Below are positions 48,784 to 56,885 of a stretch of DNA of 56,885 bases, piece by piece. Position numbers and translations under genes: made by a program. Within the stretch, counting starts at the first letter, position 1; each line of letters starts with the position of its first letter. This DNA comes from Candidatus Endobugula sertula (GTDB lineage: Bacteria; Pseudomonadota; Gammaproteobacteria; Pseudomonadales; Cellvibrionaceae): NCBI GenBank assembly GCA_001723645.1, contig MDLC01000016.1, forward strand, positions 1 to 56,885, written 5' to 3'. A model generated the notes under the pieces. That model saw nothing but the letters and a program-made list of their open reading frames with translations, was not told where the DNA came from and searched no databases.

Positions 48784-50408
48784 ATGTGTTCAGTTTTTGG
48801 AGTATTAAATACTAGGAAATATATTGGTGATGTAAGAAAGGAGGCAATAAAACAATCGCATAAGTTGTTGCACCGAGGCTCTGACCATACAGGTGTTTAT
48901 GAATCTGATAATGCAATTTTATTGCATAATAGAATTTCAATTATCGATGTTGTTACGGGTGATCAGCCGTTTCTAACACAAAATGAACAAGTAGTACTAA
49001 TTACTAATGGTGAAATTTATAATCACAAATATATTCGTAATAATCAGTGTGCAGACTACCCATTTACAACAGATTCTGATTGTGAAGTTATTTTGTCGTT
49101 GTACGATAAAATGGGTATTCATTTTCTTGAAGAGCTAAACGGCATGTTTGGTTTTATTATTTATGATCAAACCAAAGACGATTTTTTAGTGGCGAGAGAT
49201 CACCTGGGTATTATGGGTACGATGAAAATGGATGTTTATATGTTTCATCCGAAAAAAAAGCGTTGCTTGATTGCTGTTCTTGGTTTGAAGAATTTCCTCC
49301 AGGGCATTATTTAACAAAATATTTCAATAAACCTATGCGCTATTACGAACGTAGTTGGGTAGACTATGTTTCGGTTAAAAATAATAAAAGTGATGAAGCG
49401 ATAATCAAAAAGGGGTTGGAAGATGCTGTCGAGAGACAGCTTATGTCGGATGTCTCCTTCGGTATGTTGTTATCTGGTGGTTTGGATTCGTCTATTATCA
49501 GTGCAATTACATGTAAGTTGGCTGCTGATAAATCACGTAGTATCGAACGCTTAAATACCTTTGCTGTTGGCCTGAAAGATTCGCCTGATTTGGTACGTGC
49601 ACGTGAAGCGTCTGAAGCATTAGGGACCAACCACCATGAGCATGTCTATACCGTTGATGAAGGTTTGGATGCTTTACGTAATGCTATTTATCATATAGAA
49701 ACTTACGATGTAACCACTATCCGGGCTTCAGTTCCTATGTATTTATTGGCGAGAAAGATACGCTCTAAGGGAATCAAAATGGTACTTACCGGGGAGGGCT
49801 CAGATGAGCTGTTCGGTGGTTATCTTTATTTTCATAAGGCACCTACAGAAAAAGATTTTCATGAGGAGTGCGTACGTAAATTATTTGATTTGCATAAGTA
49901 TGATTGCCTAAGGGCTAATAAAGCTATGTTGGCCTGGGGAGTTGAGCCACGTGTGCCATTCTTAGATAAGGAATTTGTTGATATTGCTATGAGCATTAAT
50001 CCCGAAGATAAAATGTGTAGCCCCGATAAAATTGAGAAGCACATTTTGCGTAACTGCTTTAAGGATGATCTGCCTGACTCTGTCGTGTGGAGGCAAAAGG
50101 AACAGTTTTCTGATGGTGTGGGGTATAGCTGGATTAATTCATTAAGAGAAGTTGCTGAAAATACTGTAAGTGATGCACAACTTGCTGCAGCAAAATTCAC
50201 CTTTCCATATAACACACCACAAACAAAAGAAGCCTATATGTATCGTGAAATTTACAAGGAATTATTTCCGCATAGCAGTTCTGCTATCTGTGTTCCAGGT
50301 GGGCCTACGGTTGCTTGTTCAACTGCTAAAGCATTAGAGTGGGGAACATTAGCTAATAGTGTGAAAGACCCTTCTGGAAGAGCGGTCTTGGACGTTCACG
50401 CTGGCTAA
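48784..50408 (+). pseudogene. asnB: Asparagine synthetase B (glutamine-hydrolysing), frameshifted
   Basis: AsnB amidates aspartate (or a similar acid) with glutamine nitrogen and ATP. From ATG 48784 the protein begins MCSVFGVLNT, giving the Cys2 nucleophile; an upstream ATG at 48766 would hide it. The amidotransferase domain (HRGSDHTGVY, NGEIYNH) and synthetase domain (LLSGGLDSSIISAI, GEGSDELFGGYLYFHKAP, WRQKEQFSDGVGYSWI) are both very close to E. coli AsnB. The frame breaks at ~49208-49216: where E. coli has DHLGIIPLYMGYDE, this reads DHLGI then jumps, and YDENGCLYVSSEKKAL continues in another frame. About 10-13 bases including the I-P-L-Y codons are missing. Corrected length would be ~545. 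The gene opens an island of oxidative enzymes, where it may serve a pathway rather than asparagine supply. Confidence 0.9.
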
Positions 50409-50533
50409 TATTTCTATATGTTGCTAGCTCATGTGATCATATCCATTGTCACTGCTCGTCTAATTGTCGTGAAGTCTATTGGGCAAGTAGTGTGCATTCA
50501 AATTTTACATTGAAAAACGATAAGGTATGTTAT

Positions 50534-51463
50534 ATGTATAACAATATATCTACGACATGGTCCAAGATGGCAAATGTGAATACATTTGGCGATCCCACAC
50601 AGTCGTATGTTAACTCTTCCAATATTGCAAATAACGCAATTGTTTTAGATGCTGATAAAAAAGACTTTAATGAAAGCCTTCTTCCTTTTTCAAGCCATCC
50701 ATTGTGGAACGATTGTACTGAAGAAGTTAAGTCAACAGTCCTATCTCATGCGTGGATTTTGTATAACCGAAAAACAGTATTTGTTGAGTGTGATATTGTT
50801 ACACCCACATGCGAGATTTTATTGAAAAAACCTCCAGTAGAACTTCATAGAAGTGATTTACAGACATGTATTTCTGAAGCATTGTTAGATGAGGCTTTGC
50901 ATACCAAGATGTCTGTTGCTGCTTGTAATTTGATAGCCGATTTTAGATGCCTGGATAAAATACAATACCCGGATTTTAAGCTTATTCGTGATTTAAATAA
51001 TATGCTCTCCACAGTGAATTCGGGGTGGGAGCGCAATCTAATCCGGCTAACAGCTGCTTGTGTCAGCGAAACATTAATCACAGATTATCTATCACTACTT
51101 TCTAACGACACGAGTATTCAAAAAGTGTGTCAGGACGTGACTAATGCCCACGCTGCTGATGAGCTTTTGCATTCATCTTTGTTTTCCCAATTAATGTGTG
51201 ATTTGTTGCAAACTTTAACTCTATTAGAAAAAAAAGTGGTTACAAAAACTATTCCAATAATAGCGAAGTTGTTCGCCGATAATGAATTAGTTGTTTGGAG
51301 AGAGGTGTTGCACCATTGCAATGTTCAATCGTTAAATGTGATTATTGAAGATGTTGCTAATTCAAAACAGGAGACCATTAATGTTGAAGGCGTAGACCGC
51401 TTTCTTTCTCGTTGTGGTATTGATCCTGATTCGCTAGATGTCCCAGATCTGGTCGGGTTGTAG
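50534..51463 (+). CDS. AurF-type non-haem diiron N-oxygenase
   Basis: The AurF family (p-aminobenzoate N-oxygenase) oxidises amines to hydroxylamines or nitro groups. This 309-residue protein shows only distant overall similarity but keeps all seven iron ligands with AurF spacing: Glu85 (FVECD), Glu120 and His123 (DEALH), Glu179 (VSETLI), His206, Glu210 and His213 (HAADELLH). The intervals 35, 3, 56, 27, 4, 3 equal those of AurF (35, 3, 57, 27, 4, 3) within one residue. I chose ATG 50534, preceded by GATAAGG, over a GTG 14 codons upstream. The reductase gene follows by 43 bases and probably supplies electrons. The substrate is unknown; an amine of an amino acid is inference. Confidence 0.85.
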   Translation: MYNNISTTWSKMANVNTFGDPTQSYVNSSNIANNAIVLDADKKDFNESLLPFSSHPLWNDCTEEVKSTVLSHAWILYNRKTVFVECDIVTPTCEILLKKPPVELHRSDLQTCISEALLDEALHTKMSVAACNLIADFRCLDKIQYPDFKLIRDLNNMLSTVNSGWERNLIRLTAACVSETLITDYLSLLSNDTSIQKVCQDVTNAHAADELLHSSLFSQLMCDLLQTLTLLEKKVVTKTIPIIAKLFADNELVVWREVLHHCNVQSLNVIIEDVANSKQETINVEGVDRFLSRCGIDPDSLDVPDLVGL

Positions 51464-51506
51464 TCTGTATAGATTTTTTTGATGATTTAAATGGAGCCTA
51501 GTCATC

Positions 51507-52496
51507 ATGGATAATCAAGTGGTTTTGCAATGTAAAAATATTGTGGACATTGCAGATGATATGAAAAAAATTGTATTTAAGGTATTAAGTAATCAGCAAT
51601 CTAAGTTCTTGCCTGGCTGCCATCTTAAAATAAAGCACCCAGACATGAATGGTAATTTGCAACTTCGGCATTATTCTTTAACTAATATCTGCCAAAACAC
51701 GCAAACAGTATCTATTTCAGTTAAAAAAGAAAGTGGTCAAGGTGTTTCTCCGTTCATATTTGAAAATATCAAACCAGGTAGTCTTATTTGGTCTGAAGGA
51801 GTAGATGGAGTGCCGTTTGGTTCAGTAGCAGGGGAAAAAATATTTATTTTCTGTTCAGGAGCAGGAATTACTCCTGTTATCTCGTTGTTAAATGATATTG
51901 CTAAGGTGAAAGGAAGCGAGCCAGAACTATTGCGAATTTTTTACTCTGTAAAAAATATGGGGAAAGCGTACTATCTTAACGATCTTATGGCTTGCTACTT
52001 TCGGTATGAATGGCTAGATTTACATGTGTTTATTTCACGGGAAAATGTGATTGATAAACACTCCTTTGTGAAATCGGGCCGTGTAAGTGTTGAGCGAGTA
52101 AAATCCTTACTTTCAGCACCTGCTAATAATGTGCATTTTTTCGGTAGCCAGGGATTTATTAAAAATATGAAGTCCGATTATGGCGAGTTTTGCTGTGAAG
52201 ATTTTCCCGTAAACCCTGAGAGTAAAAAATCCATTGTGATTAGTAACCGAAACCAGAAGGCTTACTTTCATGATCACCAATCAGCTTTATCTTTATTGGA
52301 AATATTAGAAGATAATGGTATTAATGTTAAATCAAATTGTCGTTCCGGTTTTTGTGGTCATTGTAAAGTTAAACTCAATAAAGGGAGGGCCACCACATCA
52401 GGTGATTCTTGTGGATTAACCGATGCGGAAAAAAATCAGGGCTACATTTTGGCTTGTTGTACTAAGCCAGTTGCAGATGTTGATATTTCGCTTTAG
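51507..52496 (+). CDS. Flavin and [2Fe-2S] oxidoreductase (electron donor)
   Basis: A 329-residue reductase of the ferredoxin-NADP reductase type with a C-terminal plant-type ferredoxin domain, as in phthalate dioxygenase reductase-like or Hcr-type proteins. FAD or FMN binding is shown by RHYSLTN (~54-60), nucleotide binding by FCSGAGITPVISLL (~114-128), and the [2Fe-2S] cluster by CRSGFCGHCKVK with a later Cys in LACCTKP. It takes electrons from NAD(P)H to an oxygenase; the AurF-type protein just upstream is the natural partner, possibly the 2OG enzyme not at all. A 9-bp hairpin follows the stop. Confidence 0.9.
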   Translation: MDNQVVLQCKNIVDIADDMKKIVFKVLSNQQSKFLPGCHLKIKHPDMNGNLQLRHYSLTNICQNTQTVSISVKKESGQGVSPFIFENIKPGSLIWSEGVDGVPFGSVAGEKIFIFCSGAGITPVISLLNDIAKVKGSEPELLRIFYSVKNMGKAYYLNDLMACYFRYEWLDLHVFISRENVIDKHSFVKSGRVSVERVKSLLSAPANNVHFFGSQGFIKNMKSDYGEFCCEDFPVNPESKKSIVISNRNQKAYFHDHQSALSLLEILEDNGINVKSNCRSGFCGHCKVKLNKGRATTSGDSCGLTDAEKNQGYILACCTKPVADVDISL

Positions 52497-52538
52497 GGAA
52501 GCACCCAGTGAGTTGTCGTTTGTTAGTGCGCTTCCCTA
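52494..52538 (+). terminator. Hairpin after the reductase gene
   Basis: TAGGGAAGC (52494-52502) pairs perfectly with GCTTCCCTA (52530-52538) across a 27-base loop; the loop's AC and GTG may add pairs. GTCTTTATTG follows, only a weak T-rich tail. It may end the asnB-to-reductase transcript or act as a partial stop. Confidence 0.4.
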
Positions 52539-52605
52539 GTCTTTATTGCCAATAAACATTTGTCGCACTTCGGTGCATATATTGATTATATAAAGGGTCT
52601 TAAGT

Positions 52606-53535
52606 ATGTCTACAAATATAGAAGCAGGAAACGTATTGGGGCAAGCCAAATACGGTCGTCTATGGGAGTCTGATCTTGGTTGGCTGACTGAAGACGGATA
52701 CTAAGACGAAGGATCATGTATTACAGAAAATATTCAATCATCCGCCATTGGTACCGGTGTTGCTCAGCAAAACCTAGTGCAGCAAGGTTGTCATTTGGCA
52801 ATTCCCTTGTTTAAGGAATCGTTAGGTTGTGAGAATGCCGAATGGCAAGAATTTGCAGACTCATGAAACAGGCTAGAAGTTGACGAATATATGGCTGATG
52901 GCGGCAAGTACCGCCAACGTCATTATATGACTATGCTGTGGGATAAGCCTAGTGATAAAGGGGTATTAAAAATGCCATATATGCCGTTGTTTAGGGCAAG
53001 TACATATAATTCGTTTGCTGGAGGTATACGCCGTTACTTTGCCACTATTGAGGATGGTTTGTTTGAAAACATATATTTTGTTCAGTCGCTTGAGTATGCT
53101 CTCAATATTTTTTCTCACATAGAATCAGAGAAAGGACGGAATAAGCAAGAATGGTTTATCGATGTTGATCAATATCGCATTATTGCAGATGAAAATACCA
53201 GCGGTGAACCTACTCCTGAAGGTATACATAGCGATGGCACCAATTATTTTCTGTTAATGTTAGTGGATCGTCAGAATGTTGCTGGTGGTGAGAGTTCTAT
53301 TCATACTGCTGATAAAGAATTGGTCACGCGAGTAACCTTGACTAACCCTGGTGATATGATGCTGCTTGATGATGAAAGGATGATGCATGGTGTATCTAGT
53401 GTTACGTCTTTAAATGGCCAAACAGCACATAGAGATATTTTTCATATTTCATGCACTAACATTCATCGTCCGGGTGCCGTTGAGCGTCGTTTTGGCTTGT
53501 CATCAGAGCAGGTAAATGTAATGCTCAAGCGCTAA
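52606..53535 (+). pseudogene. 2OG-Fe(II) dioxygenase (PF10014, amino-acid hydroxylase-like) with two in-frame stops
   Basis: PF10014 includes L-isoleucine dioxygenase and relatives that hydroxylate free amino acids. The full frame of 309 codons starts MSTNIEAGNVLGQAKYGR and is interrupted by TAA at 52702-52704 and TGA at 52864-52866. The frame is the same before, between and after, and the peptide stays protein-like throughout (SSAIGTGVAQQNLVQQGCHL). Iron and 2OG residues remain: His208 and Asp210 (GIHSDGTNYFL), GGESSIH, His261 (MMHGVSS) and Arg in TAHRDIF. TGA could come from TGG and TAA from CAA by one transition each. An internal ATG at 52891 would give a 214-residue protein lacking the N-terminal third. 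AAAGGG ahead of ATG is a fair ribosome site. Confidence 0.8.
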
Positions 53536-53621
53536 CTGATAGATATAGGAGGATGAACCTGTCTTATCTATGCTTGGTCTACAATAAGTTGAAGCGACTT
53601 GGTGTCGCAGCTATTATCTAC

Positions 53622-53644
53622 AGCAGTAACCTCGGGTTGCTGCT
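53622..53644 (+). terminator. Strong hairpin after the 2OG oxygenase gene
   Basis: AGCAGTAACC (53622-53631) pairs with GGTTGCTGCT (53635-53644) around the loop TCG, with one G.T pair. TATTAAATC follows without a T-run. A second small stem, GCGAC-TTGGT-GTCGC, precedes it at ~53594-53608. Confidence 0.45.
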
Positions 53645-53662
53645 TATTAAATCGGTCACTTT

Positions 53663-54232
53663 ATGGTTGAAACAGAAGAACAATTACGTGCCATTTACGG
53701 TTATCCCAAGGGAAGGGCGGCAATAAAAACTCTTGAGAAGTTAGATAAGCATTCCCGCCGATTTATCGGTCATAGCTCTTTTTTATTGTTGTCTACCTAT
53801 AATGAAGTGGGGCAAGTCGACTCTTCTCCTAGGGGCGGGATGCCTGGGTTCATACAGATTAGTGATAATGATGAAGTTATTATCCCTGACTATAAGGGGA
53901 ATAATCGTTTAGACACTCTGATCAATATTTTGCAAACGGGTAAACTGGGTTGCTTATTTTTGGTGAGCGGTGTTGGCGTTATGCTGCGTGTAAATGGAAC
54001 TGCTTTTGTAACAGATTCGCTTGATTATATTAACCTGTTTGCTTCCAGTGAAGAAAAACCTCGGACTGCAGTAGTGCTTCGTGTTGAAGAGCTTTTCTTT
54101 CATTGTTCTAAAGCAATTTTGCGTGCCAAATTGTGGTTACCTCCTATTGCTAAGCATAAGGACTTATTTCCTTCTATCGGTACGATCATTGCGAAGCAAT
54201 TGGACGAGGTGGGTAAGCCTACCTCTGAATAG
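53663..54232 (+). CDS. PPOX-class FMN-binding protein (MSMEG_1061-like)
   Basis: The 189-residue protein belongs to the pyridoxamine 5'-phosphate oxidase-like split-barrel fold. It has SSPRGGMPGFIQ, IIPDYKGNNRLDTLINILQ, LFLVSGVGVMLRVNGTAFV and FFHCSKAILRAKLW, a pattern shared by the MSMEG_1061 subfamily. Members are FMN- or F420-type oxidoreductases of mostly unknown substrate. It is the fifth gene of the island; a reductive or dehydrogenating step is inference. GTG-like starts upstream are not needed; ATG at 53663 fits the family start. Confidence 0.88.
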   Translation: MVETEEQLRAIYGYPKGRAAIKTLEKLDKHSRRFIGHSSFLLLSTYNEVGQVDSSPRGGMPGFIQISDNDEVIIPDYKGNNRLDTLINILQTGKLGCLFLVSGVGVMLRVNGTAFVTDSLDYINLFASSEEKPRTAVVLRVEELFFHCSKAILRAKLWLPPIAKHKDLFPSIGTIIAKQLDEVGKPTSE

Positions 54233-54329
54233 TTGTGGGTTTAGTGTCTTTTTCATTCCTGCACACACGCTGTTATTTTTCTGTGGGTGAGTTATGATAA
54301 CCCTTTGCCTATTAAATGGGTTGTTATTT

Positions 54330-54959
54330 ATGGATATTGCTGTTTGGATTACTTATATAGGTGTTATTGCGGCTCTTATTGCATTCCCAGGGCCATCTTC
54401 TCTCCTCATAACCTTACATGGTTACCAATATGGTTTGCGACGCAGTAATGTCACCATTGCTGCTAATACATTGGGTTCATTTCTACTAATGTTTTTATCG
54501 GTGCTTGGTTTGGGGTTGATTCTGTCTTCTTCTGAGTTTGTGTTTCAAATAGCTAAATACATTGGTGCTGTTTTTTTAATTTATATTGGCGTTAAAACAT
54601 GGCGACAGTCGGCATCTAGTGCATCCTTATTCGATATTAAGGGGGATGTTCCTCTTGAATCAGCGGCAGCGATGTTTAGCAAAGGCTTTTTAACAGGGGT
54701 TAGCAACCCTAAAGATCTTATTTTCTTTGCCGCGTTATTTCCGGCCTTTTTAAATCAGGAAGCTCCTTTGATTCTGCAGTTTGCTGTGTTGGTGACGACA
54801 TGGCTTGTAGTGGACTACTCCATCAAGCTACTTTACGCCGTGTCAGGTAGGGCGTTGCGAGAGAAGTTCTCGCAGGCTTCTTTTGCAGAAAAGTTTAATA
54901 AGATAACGGGTGGTTTATTTGTCTGCATTGGATTGGCTTTAGCGGGGGCAAACAGGTAA
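54330..54959 (+). CDS. LysE/RhtB family amino-acid exporter
   Basis: A 209-residue inner-membrane protein with about five or six hydrophobic segments and the LysE/RhtB signature FPGPSSLLITLHGYQYGLR near residue 19-37, then GAVFLIYIGVKTWRQ and FLTGVSNPKDLIFFAALFPAFL. I chose ATG 54330 (MDIAVWITYIGVIAALIAF); a frame 12 codons longer is unlikely. These proteins export amino acids or analogues; at the end of an oxidative island it is a candidate exporter or self-protection pump. A comparable placement is known for ambA in the AMB cluster of Pseudomonas aeruginosa. Confidence 0.92.
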   Translation: MDIAVWITYIGVIAALIAFPGPSSLLITLHGYQYGLRRSNVTIAANTLGSFLLMFLSVLGLGLILSSSEFVFQIAKYIGAVFLIYIGVKTWRQSASSASLFDIKGDVPLESAAAMFSKGFLTGVSNPKDLIFFAALFPAFLNQEAPLILQFAVLVTTWLVVDYSIKLLYAVSGRALREKFSQASFAEKFNKITGGLFVCIGLALAGANR

Positions 54960-55318
54960 TTGGGATGCTATGCGAGTAAAACAGTTAAACTGCTCTGACC
55001 GAAACTTCTGATGAGGGTTGTGCTGCAGAGTTTATAAAAGGCGTGAACACTCCTAGCTCTCAAATACATTTATCCTGCTAATACCGAGTATAGGTAGCAT
55101 AAAGCACCCCTTTAGCTCTCACATGCGATAGGACATCTTACCCGAAATTCTCGAATATTTAGTCGAACGTTAAAAACCTAGCTTAGGCTGCAGATTCCAA
55201 TGATAAAAATGCAGCCTAACATACGAAGCCAACTTTTCGATATTGACTCGGCCTAAAAACCAGGTGCAAAAAAGCTGTTTTAGCCACCTCTTGCTCATGA
55301 AGGCGGCAAGTAACGCCG
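54960..55318. other. Gene-poor stretch after the LysE gene
   Basis: No supported gene. A minus-strand frame of 72 codons (55170-55388) overlaps the kinase remnant in another frame and resembles no family I know. No clear terminator for the exporter gene was found. Confidence 0.45.
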
Positions 55319-55624
55319 TTATATCATTGTCCGCAAGCCAATCTTGATTTGCCCTTGTATCAATTTTGCATGCAAGGGTTTTGGGCAACAGAAGCGCCTT
55401 TTCGGTTTTCTAATGCATAATCCGGGTTCAACAATCAATTGACCATCATCCTGCTCGATAATTCCTTGAAAAATTGATAAACCCAAACCCGTCTTCCTTA
55501 GTGGTATTGAAACCTTTTCCGTGGCTTGTTTGGTCATACCGCAACCATTACTCTCAATATCTAGGCTTTCTGCTTTATAAATCAGAGTATCAATACGACA
55601 AGGAAAATCAAGAAATCCGTTCAT
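55319..55624 (-). pseudogene. Histidine-kinase ATPase-domain remnant
   Basis: The 101-codon frame contains NGCGM (residues ~26-30) and TGLGLSIFQGIIEQDDGQLIVEPG (~45-68, here in one family block), the G1 and G2 boxes of a sensor-kinase ATPase domain. Only 14 residues separate them, where intact kinases have about 25, so the ATP lid is shortened. The dimerisation/phospho-His domain is absent and the C-terminal part reads into unrelated sequence. It is a decayed piece of a two-component or chemotaxis kinase. Confidence 0.6.
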
Positions 55625-55943
55625 GACCTAGCCGCTCAGTTTCATGATACCCATAATGCCATATTGAGATAATCTATCCGATGAGAAATACAGATGATTT
55701 AGATATGACAAGCCATTTGCTATGTAAAAAAAGCGTTCTATACTCTTAAGTAGGAACTGACAGTGCTAAAGAGCTAGATTTTACTGTGATTATTCATATT
55801 CTTTCCCTTAACAGATTCAACAATCCTGTAAACCATGCCTGACTTTAAAACTAATAAGTAGCCACTTGATCGAGTTAGTTAATCCGAAAACACACTAAAT
55901 CAATACTGAAGTGTTGATTGTATGATTACCAAAGGTAAGTCAC
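55625..55943. other. Upstream region of the last chemoreceptor gene
   Basis: About 320 AT-rich bases with no gene. It should hold the promoter of the receptor gene starting at 55944, whose ribosome site is AAAGGTAAG at about 55930-55938. Nothing else stands out. Confidence 0.45.
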
Positions 55944-56870
55944 ATGTTGTCAAAATTGAAAATCTCACAAAAAATATACCTAATTAGTATAGTGCAAATA
56001 AGTTTGATTGTACTTATCAGCTGGGTTGCTATTTCTCAGATGAATAAAATTGGCAGAGAACTTGCCGACATTGCTGAACACAACATTCCTTTAACTCGTT
56101 CTTTAACCCTTGTAGCAGAGTATCAATTACAACAGGCGATTCTTTTTGAACGCGTTCTCTTAAAAGGTATTTTAAAAAGACAACATTATTCTGGAGCACA
56201 GGAAGCATTTACTATAGCCAGACAGAAAATGATAGAGCTGACTCAAAAAACAAAAGAAGAAATTAATGCCACCAAACTATTCATTACAGAGTCCATCCCT
56301 ATCCTAAATAAGCAGGAAACCGTTCAAGAGTTTCAACAGTTACTGGAATCATTAACAGAGGTGGAAAACAGTTATAGCCTACTAGAGGAAAAAACCATTC
56401 ATGTCACTCAGAAAATCGATACCGGCAACCTAAATAAAGCGATTAAAGAAGCCACAGAGGTCGAATCCTTCGAGGATGAACTGGATCAAAAAATATTGTC
56501 CATACTAAACGATGTGGAAGACTTTACCTTAAATGCTAGCTTACAGGCAGAGCAGGACGAAAAGATGGGCCTCAAGCGCATTTATACCACCTTGTGGATT
56601 GCACTATTGTTTTCCCTCTTAGTGCCTATCATTATTGGTCGGTCAATCACTCATCCTATCCATCAATTAAATAACCGTCTCAATGAAGTAGCCGATGGTG
56701 ATGGCGATTTAACACTACGTTTGCCCGAGGAGACAAAAGATGAAACGGGTATGCTGACACAATCTTTCAACAAGCTAATGGATACGTTGTGCTGTTCCAT
56801 TATTACTATTGCGTATTCCACTGAAGATGATCACCGCCAACGATTAAACATGATCGCTTTTTCTTCCTAA
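55944..56870 (+). CDS. Methyl-accepting chemotaxis protein, sensor and HAMP part only
   Basis: The 308-residue frame has a membrane segment at ~11-30, a ~180-residue helical periplasmic domain, a second segment at ~213-232 and a HAMP domain (RSITHPIHQLNNRLNEVADG then DGDLTLRLPEETKDETGML). It continues QSFNKLMDTL, where a receptor normally goes on into the signalling helices, but the last ~28 residues (CCSIITIAYSTEDDHRQR) lose the pattern and a stop follows. Either a frameshift lies near 56780-56830 or the receptor is truncated; the signalling domain would lie past the window's end. The sensor's ligand is unknown. Confidence 0.8.
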   Translation: MLSKLKISQKIYLISIVQISLIVLISWVAISQMNKIGRELADIAEHNIPLTRSLTLVAEYQLQQAILFERVLLKGILKRQHYSGAQEAFTIARQKMIELTQKTKEEINATKLFITESIPILNKQETVQEFQQLLESLTEVENSYSLLEEKTIHVTQKIDTGNLNKAIKEATEVESFEDELDQKILSILNDVEDFTLNASLQAEQDEKMGLKRIYTTLWIALLFSLLVPIIIGRSITHPIHQLNNRLNEVADGDGDLTLRLPEETKDETGMLTQSFNKLMDTLCCSIITIAYSTEDDHRQRLNMIAFSS

Positions 56871-56885
56871 GCATTCAGAATGTTC

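Noticed and set aside
52702-52866. Recoding of TAA and TGA as sense codons (selenocysteine or readthrough) in the 2OG gene
   Set aside because: Two different stops, no visible SECIS-like hairpin just after the TGA, and other genes here use TAA and TGA as normal ends. Nonsense mutation is simpler.
1-56885. CRISPR arrays, tRNA or rRNA genes, prophage or integrase
   Set aside because: Scanning the gaps showed no regular repeat-spacer pattern, no tRNA-like cloverleaf and no recognisable phage or integrase gene.

Overview
The window looks like a chromosomal segment of a gammaproteobacterium, moderately AT-rich by eye. The evidence is gene content and order: narGHJI like that of Escherichia coli, a class II ribonucleotide reductase split into nrdJa and nrdJb as in Pseudomonas, the block truA-trpF-trpB-trpA-accD-folC-SPOR-cvpA-purF-metZ, and ubiE-ubiJ-ubiB. 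I cannot name the genus. The gene set suggests a motile, chemotactic bacterium able to respire nitrate and to make deoxyribonucleotides without oxygen.

Layout. (1) Positions 1-4.7 kb: the 3' part of narG (cut at its 5' end and frameshifted), then intact narH, narJ and narI. (2) 4.8-8.2 kb: nrdJa (one extra A in an A-run), nrdJb and a small unknown gene. (3) 8.2-10.7 kb: a chemoreceptor with a haem-c-like sensor motif, flanked by two copies of a 72-nt gene end, then a gene-poor stretch. (4) 10.7-18.5 kb: a type I restriction-modification operon, hsdM-hsdS-(tiny ORF)-rhuM-hsdR. (5) 18.75-20.1 kb: a 5'-truncated comM/yifB. (6) 20.1-32.8 kb, minus strand: a complete chemosensory cluster in transcription order mcp, STAS, cheY, cheA, cheW, cheW, globin/PAS-type mcp (frameshifted), cheR, cheD, cheB and a CheZ-like gene. 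(7) 33.2-44.1 kb, minus strand: core metabolism (metZ, purF, cvpA, SPOR protein, folC, accD, trpA, trpB, trpF, truA, dsbC). (8) 44.5-47.9 kb, plus strand: dgkA, ubiE, ubiJ, ubiB. (9) 48.8-55.0 kb: an accessory island of asnB, an AurF-type diiron oxygenase, a flavin/[2Fe-2S] reductase, an amino-acid-hydroxylase-like 2OG-Fe oxygenase, an FMN-binding PPOX protein and a LysE exporter. (10) 55.0-56.9 kb: a histidine-kinase remnant and the front half of another chemoreceptor.

The most novel-looking part is the island in (9). Its enzymes fit a pathway that N-oxidises and hydroxylates an amino-acid-like molecule and exports it, with no NRPS or PKS gene beside it. Two of its six genes carry lesions: asnB has a short deletion with frameshift, and the 2OG oxygenase has two in-frame stops. 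The chemosensory cluster holds a second unusual signal: the CheZ-like protein, CheD and one receptor all end in I-E-L-F.

Damage recurs across the window. There are single-base indels in narG, nrdJa and one mcp, a short deletion in asnB, two nonsense codons in the 2OG gene, and 5' truncations of narG and comM. Indels in A-runs may be sequencing errors; the truncations, the asnB deletion and the double nonsense look more like real decay or rearrangement.
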